DNA of 64,000 bases from positions 74,202 to 138,201 of the forward strand of contig JAEUJW010000095.1 of the NCBI GenBank assembly GCA_016793465.1, given 5' to 3'. Source of the DNA: Myxococcales bacterium. GTDB taxonomy: Bacteria > Myxococcota > Polyangia > Nannocystales > Nannocystaceae. The notes under the pieces were generated by a model. That model was not told where the DNA came from and did no database searches. It saw nothing but the letters and a program-made list of their open reading frames with translations. Position 1 is the stretch's first letter. Each line of letters begins with the position of its first letter. A program made the translations under genes and the position numbers. Shown piece after piece: positions 50,005 to 58,545 of this stretch.

Positions 50005-50751
50005 TCAGGTGGTGGTGGGCTGGTTGGCCTTCTTGTCGCGCTGGGAGGGTCCCTGGAGCGCGAGGACGTGGGCGTTGTGGACGAGGCGATCGCAGATCGC
50101 GTCGGCGATGGTGGGCTCGACGAGGAGGTCGTGCCACTTCTTGGTCGGGACCTGCGACGTGATGACGGTCGAGGTCTTGTCGTAGCGGTCCTCGAGGATC
50201 TCGAGGAGGTCGTGGAGCTCGCAGTCCTTCATGGGCGCGAGGAGGAAATCGTCGAGGACGAGCACATCGATGCGGGCGAGCCGCGCGAGCGCGGTGGTGT
50301 ATGTACCATCGGCGCGGGCGATCGCAAGATCGTGGACGAGACGCGGGACGCGGGCGAAGAGCGCGCGATAGCCGTGGCGGCACGCGGTCTGGGCGAGCGC
50401 GGCACCGAGGTAGCTCTTGCCGACGCCGGTCCTGCCGACGACGATCACGTTGAGCCGCTCGCGGATCCAGCGGCAGGTGCCGAGATCGCGGAGGACGGCC
50501 TTGTCGAGGCCGCGGCCGGGACTGCAGCGCACGTCCTCGAGGCAGGCGTCCTGCCCGAGCCGTGCCGCCTTGAGCAGCCGGCCCATGCGGCGGCTCTCGC
50601 GGTCCTGCCACTCGCGGTCGACGAGCGAGCCGACGACCTCGATCGCCGTCATGTCGTGCGGCGGGGCGTGCTGGAGGAGCTCCTCGAAGCCGGCGGCCAG
50701 GCCGCTGAGCTTCATCTCGCGGAGCTTGCGGAGGGTCTCCTGGTCGATCAC
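50005..50751 (-). CDS. istB: IS21-family helper ATPase IstB
   Basis: A 248-residue AAA+ ATPase. It opens LRKLREMKLSGLAAGFEELL, the IstB N-terminal helix, and has Walker A G-R-T-G-V-G-K-S, Walker B V-L-V-L-D-D-F and STVITSQVPTKKWHDLL...ICDRLVHNA, all standard. IstB loads and regulates the IstA transposase on target DNA. The start is GTG 50751; an upstream extension to 50838 is Arg/His-rich and unlikely. Length is typical, so it could still make protein, but its partner is truncated. The 180 bases between it and istA are longer than usual for this family, where the genes normally touch. Confidence 0.88.
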   Translation of the reverse strand: MIDQETLRKLREMKLSGLAAGFEELLQHAPPHDMTAIEVVGSLVDREWQDRESRRMGRLLKAARLGQDACLEDVRCSPGRGLDKAVLRDLGTCRWIRERLNVIVVGRTGVGKSYLGAALAQTACRHGYRALFARVPRLVHDLAIARADGTYTTALARLARIDVLVLDDFLLAPMKDCELHDLLEILEDRYDKTSTVITSQVPTKKWHDLLVEPTIADAICDRLVHNAHVLALQGPSQRDKKANQPTTT

Positions 50752-50931
50752 CGGCGACCTCCCCGACGTGGACTGCGTGGCGGCGGCGTGAGCGTGATGT
50801 CGACGCGGGTCGCGCCGGGGACGTCGCGCGTCGTCCACGTGCAGCCGTGCGGGATCAGTACCCGCACCGTCGCCGGCGGCGGCGATGATGGCAGCAGCAG
50901 GGCGCCGGCGTCGGCGGCAGGGATGACGGGA

Positions 50932-51741
50932 TCAGGACTGGTATTCGGTTTCATCGGTCTCCATCTCCTTCTTGTCGTAGTAAGTGCCGCCGCGGATGTT
51001 CTCGTGGGCGACAGGAGGTCTGCCGGGTGGCGGCGTGATCGCCACCCGCTCGAGGCTGCGGCGGAGGATCGCCACCACGCTCTTGCGAGTCGGCGAGCCG
51101 ATCTCGAGCGCACGGCGACAGGCCGCGTCGACGCGCACGGCGTCGAATCGTTTCACGTCGCGGAAGAGGGCGAGGCACGAGCGGTAGCCCATCTCCGGGT
51201 GGGGCTTCGACGCGAGGATCCGCCGCGCGACCTCGGCGACGTTCGGCCCGAGGGTCTCGGCCCACCCGATCACCCGCGACGGCGGCCAGTCGCCGTACTG
51301 CTGATGCGACTTGGGGCGGTGCGACGGGTCCGTCACCGGCGTGCCGCGGCGACCGTAGCTGCGCGTGTGGCTGGCGACGCGCCTCCCGCGGTGCAGCAGC
51401 TCGACGGTCGTCGTCGTCGCCCGGATCTCGACTTGGGCTCCGACGAGCTGATGCGGGACGCTGTAGGGGTGGTGGTCGAAGTCGACGTGGTAGTCGATGT
51501 TGACGCGACCCCTCGCCCACGTGGTGAGCTCGTACCGCTTCGCGGGCAGCGGGCGCATCGCCGGCCGGTCGAGCGCCTCGAAGGCCGAGCGGCGACAGCC
51601 CTCGAGCTTGGCGAAGGGGCGGGTGTTGAGGCGCTCCAGCAGCTCGGCGATCGCCTCGTTGAGGGCGTCCAGGCTGTAGAACCGGCGGCTGCGCAGGCAC
51701 GCCAGGATCCACCGCTGCGCCGACTGCCCTCCACGGCCCGA
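50932..51741 (-). pseudogene. istA: Truncated IS21 transposase IstA
   Basis: The frame from about 51741 reads [23 protein letters not shown]...[35 protein letters not shown], then [18 protein letters not shown] and [21 protein letters not shown]. This is the C-terminal half of IstA, starting immediately after the region that would carry the last catalytic Glu. The helix-turn-helix and DDE core are missing, so about 270 of some 500 residues remain. The stop is at 50932. Confidence 0.82.
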
Positions 51742-52016
51742 CGCCGGTGCTCCACGCCGGCGTTTCTCGTCGGCGCCGAACGTCGGCGCTACGCGTCGGC
51801 GCCCAACATCGGCGATCCGCTACGGATCCTGACCGGCGCCAACAATCGGGAGACGACGGGCCCGAGGCGCGAAAGCGCACAGAGGAACGAGGCGCAAATT
51901 TGGCGCCGGCGAACTCTCGACCTGCAACAGGCAAAGCACGGTTTGTGATTTTAGTCACCGTCACGCGCATAGCGAGGTTACTCCCATCCATGTTAGGCGT
52001 TGTTACTCTCCAATAC
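51742..52016. other. Junction region with CGTCGGCGC repeats
   Basis: The piece next to the broken istA (51750-51815) holds three to four copies of a 13-bp unit starting CGTCGGCGC. Base composition then falls toward the Cys-rich gene. No gene supported. The repeats mark the break of the insertion sequence. Confidence 0.4.
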
Positions 52017-52934
52017 ATGCCCAGGAAGCGCCACACCAAAACCCGTTCATGTGCATTTGCACTGATTTGCCTTGATTGTGGATCCGGTGAGAAGACGCAA
52101 GCTTCCTCGCTCTCTGAGACAACCGTGAGTACTTCCACAACCCAAGGATACATAAGCACCACTTCACCGACAGAAACCGCTGCTACCTCGGCCTCAACAG
52201 AACCCAGTCTTACCGATGAAGCAACTCTAGGTGACACCAGTTGTCAAACGAACTGTAGCTCTACCGAGCCCTGCTCGACATCTTGTGACGTACCTTGTAG
52301 TCTATTGATGCAAGATTGCCCTGAAGGGGCAAAGTGTGCTCCCGGGCCCGGCGAGTATGGTACGTGGAGTTCCGAACTCTGTGTACCCCTCCCTGCGAAT
52401 CCAAAACAGATCGGAGAAGCATGTCAAGTCGTTGGTTCGTTTGACTCTGGCGAAGATGATTGTGATGAAGGGTTGTTATGCTGGGTACTTGGAGGACCCG
52501 ATGAGACCTCGGGTGTTGGTACGTGTTTCGAAATGTGCACCTTTCCTGACGCTGCTTGCGCAGACAGTTTTGCGACATGCGTCACACCGATCGATAGTCC
52601 AGTTTCACTCTGCATGCCTATTTGCAATCCCTCCGTGCCTAACTGCCCTGCAGGTGAGCATTGCATCTTCTTTGTGGAGCGTCCCGTCCCGGCAATGTGT
52701 GAAAAAGAGCCAATCCCCGGAGGACCTCCCTTCTCTCCGTGTGCCAACTCGTATCAATGTGATCCTCTATTAACCTGTCACTTTTCTTCTCAGATGAAAT
52801 GTGACCAGGATTCAGCTTGCTGTCTGCAAATTTGTAGTGTTAGTCAACAAAATTGTGATGCAGGATCCTGCAATCCCTTATACCCCCCCGATACTGCCGA
52901 ATTCGGGCTCGACGACGTAGGAATCTGTGGCTAA
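52017..52934 (+). CDS. Cys-rich exported protein with Ser/Thr linker, atypical base composition
   Basis: A 305-residue protein. The start has a basic, hydrophobic leader (KTRSCAFALICLDCGSGEK), probably a signal or lipoprotein signal although the lipobox L-D-C is irregular. A Ser/Thr-rich linker follows, typical of exported Nannocystis-group proteins, and then about 220 residues with some 30 Cys in C-x-x-x-C/C-P-x-G-x-x-C patterns (CPEGAKCAPG, CPAGEHCIFF). Such domains are probably disulfide-linked and extracellular; function unknown. The reading frame uses A/T-ending codons freely, so despite the family look it is not codon-adapted like the rest. ATG 51990 is an alternative start. Confidence 0.65.
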   Translation: MPRKRHTKTRSCAFALICLDCGSGEKTQASSLSETTVSTSTTQGYISTTSPTETAATSASTEPSLTDEATLGDTSCQTNCSSTEPCSTSCDVPCSLLMQDCPEGAKCAPGPGEYGTWSSELCVPLPANPKQIGEACQVVGSFDSGEDDCDEGLLCWVLGGPDETSGVGTCFEMCTFPDAACADSFATCVTPIDSPVSLCMPICNPSVPNCPAGEHCIFFVERPVPAMCEKEPIPGGPPFSPCANSYQCDPLLTCHFSSQMKCDQDSACCLQICSVSQQNCDAGSCNPLYPPDTAEFGLDDVGICG

Positions 52935-53004
52935 ACAGGATCTCCTTGATCCAGATCCAGTCGTGAGTTGGATCCGGGACGGCGAGTTCTGTGGATCCAG
53001 TGGC

Positions 53005-53273
<269 letters not shown>

Positions 53274-53276
<3 letters not shown>

Positions 53277-53651
53277 CTGGTGCCCGGGGGGTACGCACCC
53301 TCTTCAGCGACCCGTTCCACCGCGTGCGACTGCTCGTGTTCCGTGTTCCTGATCATCGCGCTCGTGGTCGTGCTCAGCCGGGCCCTCGGCGTCCGCCACG
53401 ACGAGACCCAACTGACCGTCGCCACCCGCGACGTGCTCGCCGTGGCGGCGGCGGCCTCCGTCGCCGCCGTGCTGGTCACCCCGCGGACCTGGCACATCGT
53501 GGTCGCCGCCGCGATCCCCGTGCTGTCCGCCGTCGCCATCGCCGTGACCGCCGACGCCGTCGCCCTCGCCGCGGTGCTCTCGCTCGACGTCACGCCCCTG
53601 CTGTTCCTCGCCCACTGGCACGCGGTCGGCCGTCGGCCCGCCAGGACATAG
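53274..53651 (+). CDS. Possible small membrane protein or fragment
   Basis: About 100 hydrophobic residues (VFLIIALVVVLSRALGV...VLAVAAAASVAAVLVT...HIVVAAAIPVLSAVAIAV...) that would make three to four membrane helices. The first 24 codons are unconvincing, so the real start may be lost. I recognise no family; a broken transporter piece is as likely as an intact gene. Confidence 0.25.
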
Positions 53652-54054
53652 CGGGTGCCTTGCGCGGCTGAGGCGCAGTCGCCGGGCGTCGTTCGAATGC
53701 GCGCGAAGGCGCACGCATCGGTCGTTGCTCGCGGCCGCGGCGCTCGCCTACCATGAAGGTTCGCACGAGATGACGTGAACGAGGACCCACAGGCGAGGCG
53801 CAGGGCGTCGCCGAAGCTGGCGAGGATCAGCTCGTCGACGTCGCTGTCGCTGTCACCGACGACGATCCTGCGGTATTCGTCCCGGTCGTCGCGGAAGACC
53901 CCACAGGACCAGGACCTCGTTGACGGGGGCAACCGTCGGCGGCGACCCTCTGCGACCGCCCCGCCAAGCCGGGCCAGAGCCGCGCCTCCGATGGGATCGC
54001 TCCGCCCGAGAGTCCTGTGGGTGGGTGCGTCCGCGTCGGAGTATGCTGCCGACA
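53652..54054. other. Region with an unclassified coding-like fragment on the minus strand
   Basis: About 400 bases without a supportable gene. On the minus strand, roughly 53780-53900 reads RDDRDEYRRIVVGDSDSDVDELILASFGDALRLACG, which looks like real protein, but there is no start and the frame degrades on both sides. I treat it as another gene fragment. Confidence 0.3.
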
Positions 54055-54345
54055 TGCGGTGGCTCGCGCTCCTGATGATCGGCACGCTCACGTGCAAGAG
54101 CACCGCCCCTTCCGCCGAAGACCGAGCCGACGCCCGAGCCTCTGCTCCCGGTCTACGACGACAAGCCCGTGCGGACCTGCGCGGTGGCCTACGCCCCGCA
54201 GAAGCTCGAGCTCCGCGACGTCGCCCCCCTGGCCACGGCGATGAACAAGCGCTGGCTGGTCGCGCGCCGCGGCGACGCCCCGGTGCTGCTCCACCTCGAC
54301 GCCGACGGCAAGCTCGCCGAGGCCGCGCTCCCGCGGGGCGGGCGG
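54055..54345 (+). pseudogene. 5' end of a lipoprotein gene with a frameshift
   Basis: ATG 54055 opens a lipoprotein signal (MRWLALLMIGTLTC, Cys at 14). Around 54105 the frame must shift to continue as PLLPVYDDKPVRTCAVAYAPQKLELRDVAPLATAMNKRWLVARRGDAPVLLHLDADGKLAEA, which looks like the first blade of a propeller-type protein. Similarity ends at about 54345, where a different protein piece begins in another frame. Confidence 0.55.
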
Positions 54346-54585
54346 ACGGCGGCGAGGCGGTGCTCGGCGAGATGCGGCGCGGCGAGTACTTCGGCGAGAT
54401 CGCGCTGCTCGAGCAGACACCGCGCACGGCCTCGGTGCGGGCGACGACGGATGGGTCGATCGCCTCGCTCGCGCGCGCCGGACTCGACCTGCTGGTCGCG
54501 CGTCACCCGCAAGCGGCGGCGACGCTGGCCCGGGCGCGGGCGCAGGCCGTCGTCGCGCAGCTGCGCCGTCGCCGCCGGGAAGGTG
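54345..54585 (+). pseudogene. Fragment of a cyclic-nucleotide-binding domain
   Basis: The frame VLGEMRRGEYFGEIALLEQTPRTASVRATTDGSIASLARAGLDLLVARHPQAAATL is the end of a cNMP-binding domain. G-E-Y-F-G-E-I-A-L-L is the phosphate-binding cassette and P-R-T-A-S-V-R-A the following strand. There is no start or stop; it is fused to a lipoprotein 5' end on one side and to a DNA-binding-like piece on the other. Confidence 0.65.
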
Positions 54586-54951
54586 GTGACCTCGGGCAAC
54601 CCCAAGCGGCTCCGCTACGCCGCGTCTCGTGGGCGCACGGGCGACGCGAGCGGCACGACGGCGAAGCGCAAGCCGGCCGGATCGACGTCGAAGAAGACGA
54701 CCAAGGCGACCCCGACGCCGCAGCCGCGAGCCGCGGCTCCGTCGTTCGCCACCCAGGCCGACTACGACGCCGCGGTGCTGTCGACCATCCGCGGCGCCGG
54801 CGATCGGTTGGCCTCGTCTGCGATCCAGACGAGGGTCGGCGGATCGATCGATGCGGTTCGGGCGGCGCTCCAACGCCTCGTCGCCGCGGGTCAGGTGGTG
54901 CGGGTGGGAGAACGCAAGCTCACCCGCTACGGGGTGGCGGGACAGTCCTGA
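54585..54951 (+). pseudogene. 3' end of a gene for a basic, winged-helix-like protein
   Basis: The last 120 codons, with a stop at 54949-54951: a Lys/Arg/Thr/Pro-rich stretch, then YDAAVLSTIRGAGDRLASSAIQTRVGGSIDAVRAALQRLVAAGQVVRVGERKLTRYG. This reads as a winged helix (helix, turn, recognition helix, wing V-V-R-V-G-E-R-K-L-T-R-Y). It has no start of its own, and its 5' neighbour in the same frame is unrelated. It could still be an intact small gene from an internal start, but no ribosome binding site is visible. Confidence 0.45.
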
Positions 54952-55092
54952 ACGTCGGCGAGCTGGTCGGCACACCGGCCGCTGCGTCGTGGTGGCCGCA
55001 GATTGCTGTACATTCGGAGGGGTTGTCACAGCGGGGCGAGGACCTGTTGTTGCTTGTCTGTTCCCTTCCTTTAAGCAACGGTCGGGGGCGTC

Positions 55093-57531
55093 ATGACCGC
55101 GAACGCCACGACGACGCCCCCGCCCGAGACCATCCCTGGCGACAGGTTCATCCTGCTCGAGAAGATCGGCGAGGGCGGGACCGCGATCGTTTGGCGAGCT
55201 CGAGATCGCGAGATCGGAGCGAACGTGGCGATCAAGATCCTCCGGTCGACAGACCCGGACATCCAGGCCCGGTTCGCACAGGAGGTCCAGGTGCTGGCGA
55301 ACCTCCACCACGCGAACGTCGTCTCCGCGCTGGCACGGGGCGTCACCAGCCGGGGCGCGCCCTACGTCGCCCTCGAGCTGGTCACGGGGCAGAGCCTGCG
55401 CACACGCCTCGAGGCCGGGGGTCCACTCCCGTGGCGCGAGGTCGTTGCGATCGGTGTGCAACTCTCCGGGGCCGTGTCTGCGCTCAGCTCGAACGGCATC
55501 GTCCACCGCGACCTGAAGCCCGACAACATCATGCTCACCCCCGAAGACAGCGGCGTGGTCGTGAAGCTGATCGACTTCGGGGTGGCGCGCCTCGCCGACG
55601 ACTGGGACCCTGGCGCCGACATCACGCCAGCGCCGCGGCCGCGAACGAAGCTCGGCCTCGCGGTCGGGACGCCCGGCTACATGCCGCCGGAGGCGGGGTA
55701 CTGTCCGCCGGATGAACGGTTCGACGTCTATGGCCTCGCGGCGACGCTCTGGGAGGTCGGCACCGGCGAGCGTGTCTGCGGCTCGCCGCAGGCCGTGGCC
55801 CCGTGCGACCTGCCCGAGGACTTGCGCGAGGTTCTCCTCGCCGCACTGACCGCCGACCCCGACGACCGCACCCAGTCCGCGGCGGAGCTGGGACGGGGCC
55901 TCGAGGCCGTGCTCGCGGCCCACCCCGAGCGCGGGTCCTCGACGCTGTTCGACGGCCGCTACGAACGGATCGCCGCGCTCGGCACTGGTGCGTGCGGCGA
56001 TGCATTCTTCGCCTGCCACCGCGGCAGCCGCCACGAGGTCGTGCTGAAGCTGCTGCGCGCCCGCAACCAGGACGACGAGCGGAGGTTCGTCCGCGAGGCC
56101 GACCTGCTCGCGCATCTCGATCACCCGGGTATCCCCCGCTTCTACGACCACGCACCGGAGGCGTGGCCGCCGTACATCGCCATGGCGCGAGCCCCCGGCG
56201 TGCCGGCGGTGAGGCTGTGCCCGCCGGAGGCGCCGCGCATGAAGTTCGTCGAGCTCGCCCAGGTCGGCATCCAGCTCGCCGAGATCCTCAAATATCTCCA
56301 CGCGCGGGGCATCCTCCACCGCGACCTCAACGCCAACAACGTGATCATCGACCTCGGGCGCGAGCCGCGAGCCACGCTCATCGACTACGGGAGCGCGGCG
56401 CTCACGGAGAAGTACTACAGCCTCGCCACGCCACCGCGCTACTGGACGCCGCCGGAGGCCCGGGTGGACATCCCGGACGGGGGGATCGAAAAGCTGCCGT
56501 GGGCGGCCCCGGAGGCCCGCACCGAGGGGTTCTCCGAGAAGAGTGACGTCTACTCGCTCGGGTTCCTGCTGTATCGGCTCATCACCGGGAAGCGACCGAC
56601 GAAGGGATACGACGGCGCGCTGGACTATCTGTGCACGCATCATCCCACCTGCCCTCCGGACATCGCCCAGGCGGTCCTCGGCGCGCTGCACCCGGACCCG
56701 CACTCACGGCTGGACGCGGCGCAGCTCGCCGAGCGCCTGCGCGACGCGCTCCCCGAGGATGGCACGGCTCCGGCGGACGCCGCGCCCGCCGCATCAACCG
56801 CTCCAGCAAATGTCGAGCCCGTCGCACCCACCGCTCCGCCGCCGCCGAAGCCTGACCCATGGGACAGGTCGACTCGTGGCTGGACGCAGTTCATGAGGGC
56901 GACCGCCGAGCCCGGCGCCCAGGCCGTGAACGCCGAGCCGCCGGGGCCCCCGACGGAGAACGCCGAGCCGCCCGGCACCCCGGCGGCGAACGCCGAGCCG
57001 GCGCCTGCGCTCGCGCAGGTCATCCCGCTGCACCCGCGTGACATCCTCGAGCGCGCGACGAGCCTCGATCCGGACTTCCTGCCGCCGCCCCGGTCGACTC
57101 GACGGCCGCTGTGGCCAGTCGCCGTGATGGCCGTGATGATGCTCGTGGGTGCGGTGCTGCTCTGGTCCGCCACCGGTGATCCCCAGGACGACGTGGTGTC
57201 GCTGCCCGCCTCGCCGTTGGAGCCGCAGGCTACCGCGGTCACCGTGAAGGCCATTCCAGCACTCGAGGAGCGCGCGGACCGGATGCCCGAGGTCGGTCCG
57301 CCCGCCGTGATGCTCACCCGCGCGAACCCCGAGCTGGTCGCGTGCGCGAGTCGATGCGGAGGCACACTTTGGATCGAGCTGGCGACGACCGCCGGGGAGC
57401 CGCGCTTCACCTCGATCTCCGTCGTGTGCGGCGGCCCCGGCGAGTCCACCTGCGCCCGCGGGGTGCTGGACGCGCTCCGGTTCACCCCACCCGACTCTGC
57501 ACACACTCTGATCGAGGAGGTTCGGCCGTGA
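55093..57531 (+). CDS. Double-domain Ser/Thr protein kinase with membrane anchor
   Basis: An 812-residue protein with two kinase domains in one chain. Kinase 1 (about 18-280) is complete: G-E-G-G-T-A-I-V, K48, H138-R-D-L-K-P-D-N, D161-F-G and GTPGYMPPE. Kinase 2 (about 290-560) has a weaker Gly loop (G-T-G-A-C-G-D-A), its ATP Lys in V-V-L-K-L-L, H409-R-D-L-N-A-N-N and D431-Y-G instead of DFG; it may be of reduced activity or regulatory. A Pro/Ala/Glu linker, a membrane segment (about 673-693) and a 95-residue C-domain with four Cys of the AgmX/TonB-like kind follow. The gene overlaps the next by GTGA. The broken copy at 45425-46236 has the same order. Confidence 0.9.
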   Translation: MTANATTTPPPETIPGDRFILLEKIGEGGTAIVWRARDREIGANVAIKILRSTDPDIQARFAQEVQVLANLHHANVVSALARGVTSRGAPYVALELVTGQSLRTRLEAGGPLPWREVVAIGVQLSGAVSALSSNGIVHRDLKPDNIMLTPEDSGVVVKLIDFGVARLADDWDPGADITPAPRPRTKLGLAVGTPGYMPPEAGYCPPDERFDVYGLAATLWEVGTGERVCGSPQAVAPCDLPEDLREVLLAALTADPDDRTQSAAELGRGLEAVLAAHPERGSSTLFDGRYERIAALGTGACGDAFFACHRGSRHEVVLKLLRARNQDDERRFVREADLLAHLDHPGIPRFYDHAPEAWPPYIAMARAPGVPAVRLCPPEAPRMKFVELAQVGIQLAEILKYLHARGILHRDLNANNVIIDLGREPRATLIDYGSAALTEKYYSLATPPRYWTPPEARVDIPDGGIEKLPWAAPEARTEGFSEKSDVYSLGFLLYRLITGKRPTKGYDGALDYLCTHHPTCPPDIAQAVLGALHPDPHSRLDAAQLAERLRDALPEDGTAPADAAPAASTAPANVEPVAPTAPPPPKPDPWDRSTRGWTQFMRATAEPGAQAVNAEPPGPPTENAEPPGTPAANAEPAPALAQVIPLHPRDILERATSLDPDFLPPPRSTRRPLWPVAVMAVMMLVGAVLLWSATGDPQDDVVSLPASPLEPQATAVTVKAIPALEERADRMPEVGPPAVMLTRANPELVACASRCGGTLWIELATTAGEPRFTSISVVCGGPGESTCARGVLDALRFTPPDSAHTLIEEVRP

Positions 57532-58526
57532 TTGTATCCCCGACGTTGCATCTGCTGCTCGCCGCCACACTCGCAGCGAGTCCGGCGGCGGACCCGTCGA
57601 CCTGCGGGCCGACGGATCATCGCTGCACGGCCGAGACCAACGTCGCCGCGGCGCGGGCGGCGACCACGGACAGCGAGCGGGTCCATCGCCTCTACCGCGC
57701 CCACCGGGCCTACCTGGCCCTCGCGCGGGGGGCCGCTCCTGCCGAGCGTGAAGGACTACTGTGCCGCGCGGAGGAACTGCTGGACCAGGCTCAGGCGCTG
57801 CCGCCTCCGAATTCGCTGCGCCAGCCGCTGGTCAAGACGGCGAAGGAGATCGCGGATGCGCTCGCGGGCATCGACTGCTCGCCGAAGAAGCAGCGGAAGG
57901 GTGCCGGTCGACTTGTGGCGGAGGGGGCCGGTCGACGTGTAGCGAAGAAGACGGCATCGTCGGCCGCGACCCCGACCGCGGCCGACCGCCAGGACCCGCC
58001 CGCCGCGAGCGAGCCGGCGTCGGTCCTGCTCGGAGTGCGAGCGCGTCGACCTGCAGACACGAGCCGGGTCTCCCCCTCGCCCGCACCTGGGCCCGTCGCG
58101 CCGGATCGGCACGATGATCCACGTCCCGACGCCACGCCGGGGCCCACTGGCTCACCAACGGCCGTGGTCGTCGCGTCGCCGGGTCGACGGCTGCAGATCG
58201 GCGGAGGGGTGGCGATGGTCGCCGGTGCGGCCCTCGGCGGGGTGGCGACCTACCTCGGCACGCGCGCCGCGCGAGCCAAGCAGGCGGGCGTCGATCTGGC
58301 CGCGACGGAGACCGGAGCCGCGGCCCGCGAGGAGGGCCTCGCGCTGCAGGACGAGTACCGGACCGCCGGGACCATCGGGGTCGGTGTCGGGGTCGTCGGC
58401 GGCGCCGCGCTCCTGGCCGGGATCACCATGCTCGTCGTGGGCCATCAGCGCAATGCACGGGGCCGCATGCGGGAGGCGATCGTCATGCCGACCCGGACCG
58501 GACTGCTTCTCAGCGTGAATTTTTAG
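57528..58526 (+). CDS. Exported protein with two C-terminal membrane segments (family A, copy 3)
   Basis: A 332-residue protein starting at GTG 57528 inside the stop of the kinase gene, so translationally coupled to it. It has a signal peptide of about 22 residues, a helical segment with Cys pairs, a long Pro/Arg/Ala linker, and two glycine-rich hydrophobic segments (about 222-243 and 284-305) enclosing an Ala/Glu loop; it ends G-L-L-L-S-V-N-F. The plan matches the proteins at 30782 and 34953. Function unknown; the coupling suggests it works with the kinase, perhaps as its membrane partner. Confidence 0.7.
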   Translation: MIVSPTLHLLLAATLAASPAADPSTCGPTDHRCTAETNVAAARAATTDSERVHRLYRAHRAYLALARGAAPAEREGLLCRAEELLDQAQALPPPNSLRQPLVKTAKEIADALAGIDCSPKKQRKGAGRLVAEGAGRRVAKKTASSAATPTAADRQDPPAASEPASVLLGVRARRPADTSRVSPSPAPGPVAPDRHDDPRPDATPGPTGSPTAVVVASPGRRLQIGGGVAMVAGAALGGVATYLGTRAARAKQAGVDLAATETGAAAREEGLALQDEYRTAGTIGVGVGVVGGAALLAGITMLVVGHQRNARGRMREAIVMPTRTGLLLSVNF

Positions 58527-58545
58527 GTGTACATCGGAGGAGATC

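Larger units (their letters stand above)
49885..51741 (-). mobile_element. IS21-family element, truncated at the istA side
   Basis: The right part of an IS21-type element: a complete istB, the C-terminal half of istA, and one end with repeated TGACCG words at 49901, 49924 and 49946 (23- and 22-bp spacing), as expected for the multiple transposase-binding repeats at IS21 termini. The other terminus and the catalytic half of istA are gone; similarity stops at about 51740, where a run of CGTCGGCGC words begins. It can no longer move by itself. Confidence 0.75.

Noticed and set aside
52336..52773. A second protein overlapping the Cys-rich gene in another frame
   Set aside because: It is a shadow frame with no ribosome binding site, while the Cys pattern of the main frame is regular.
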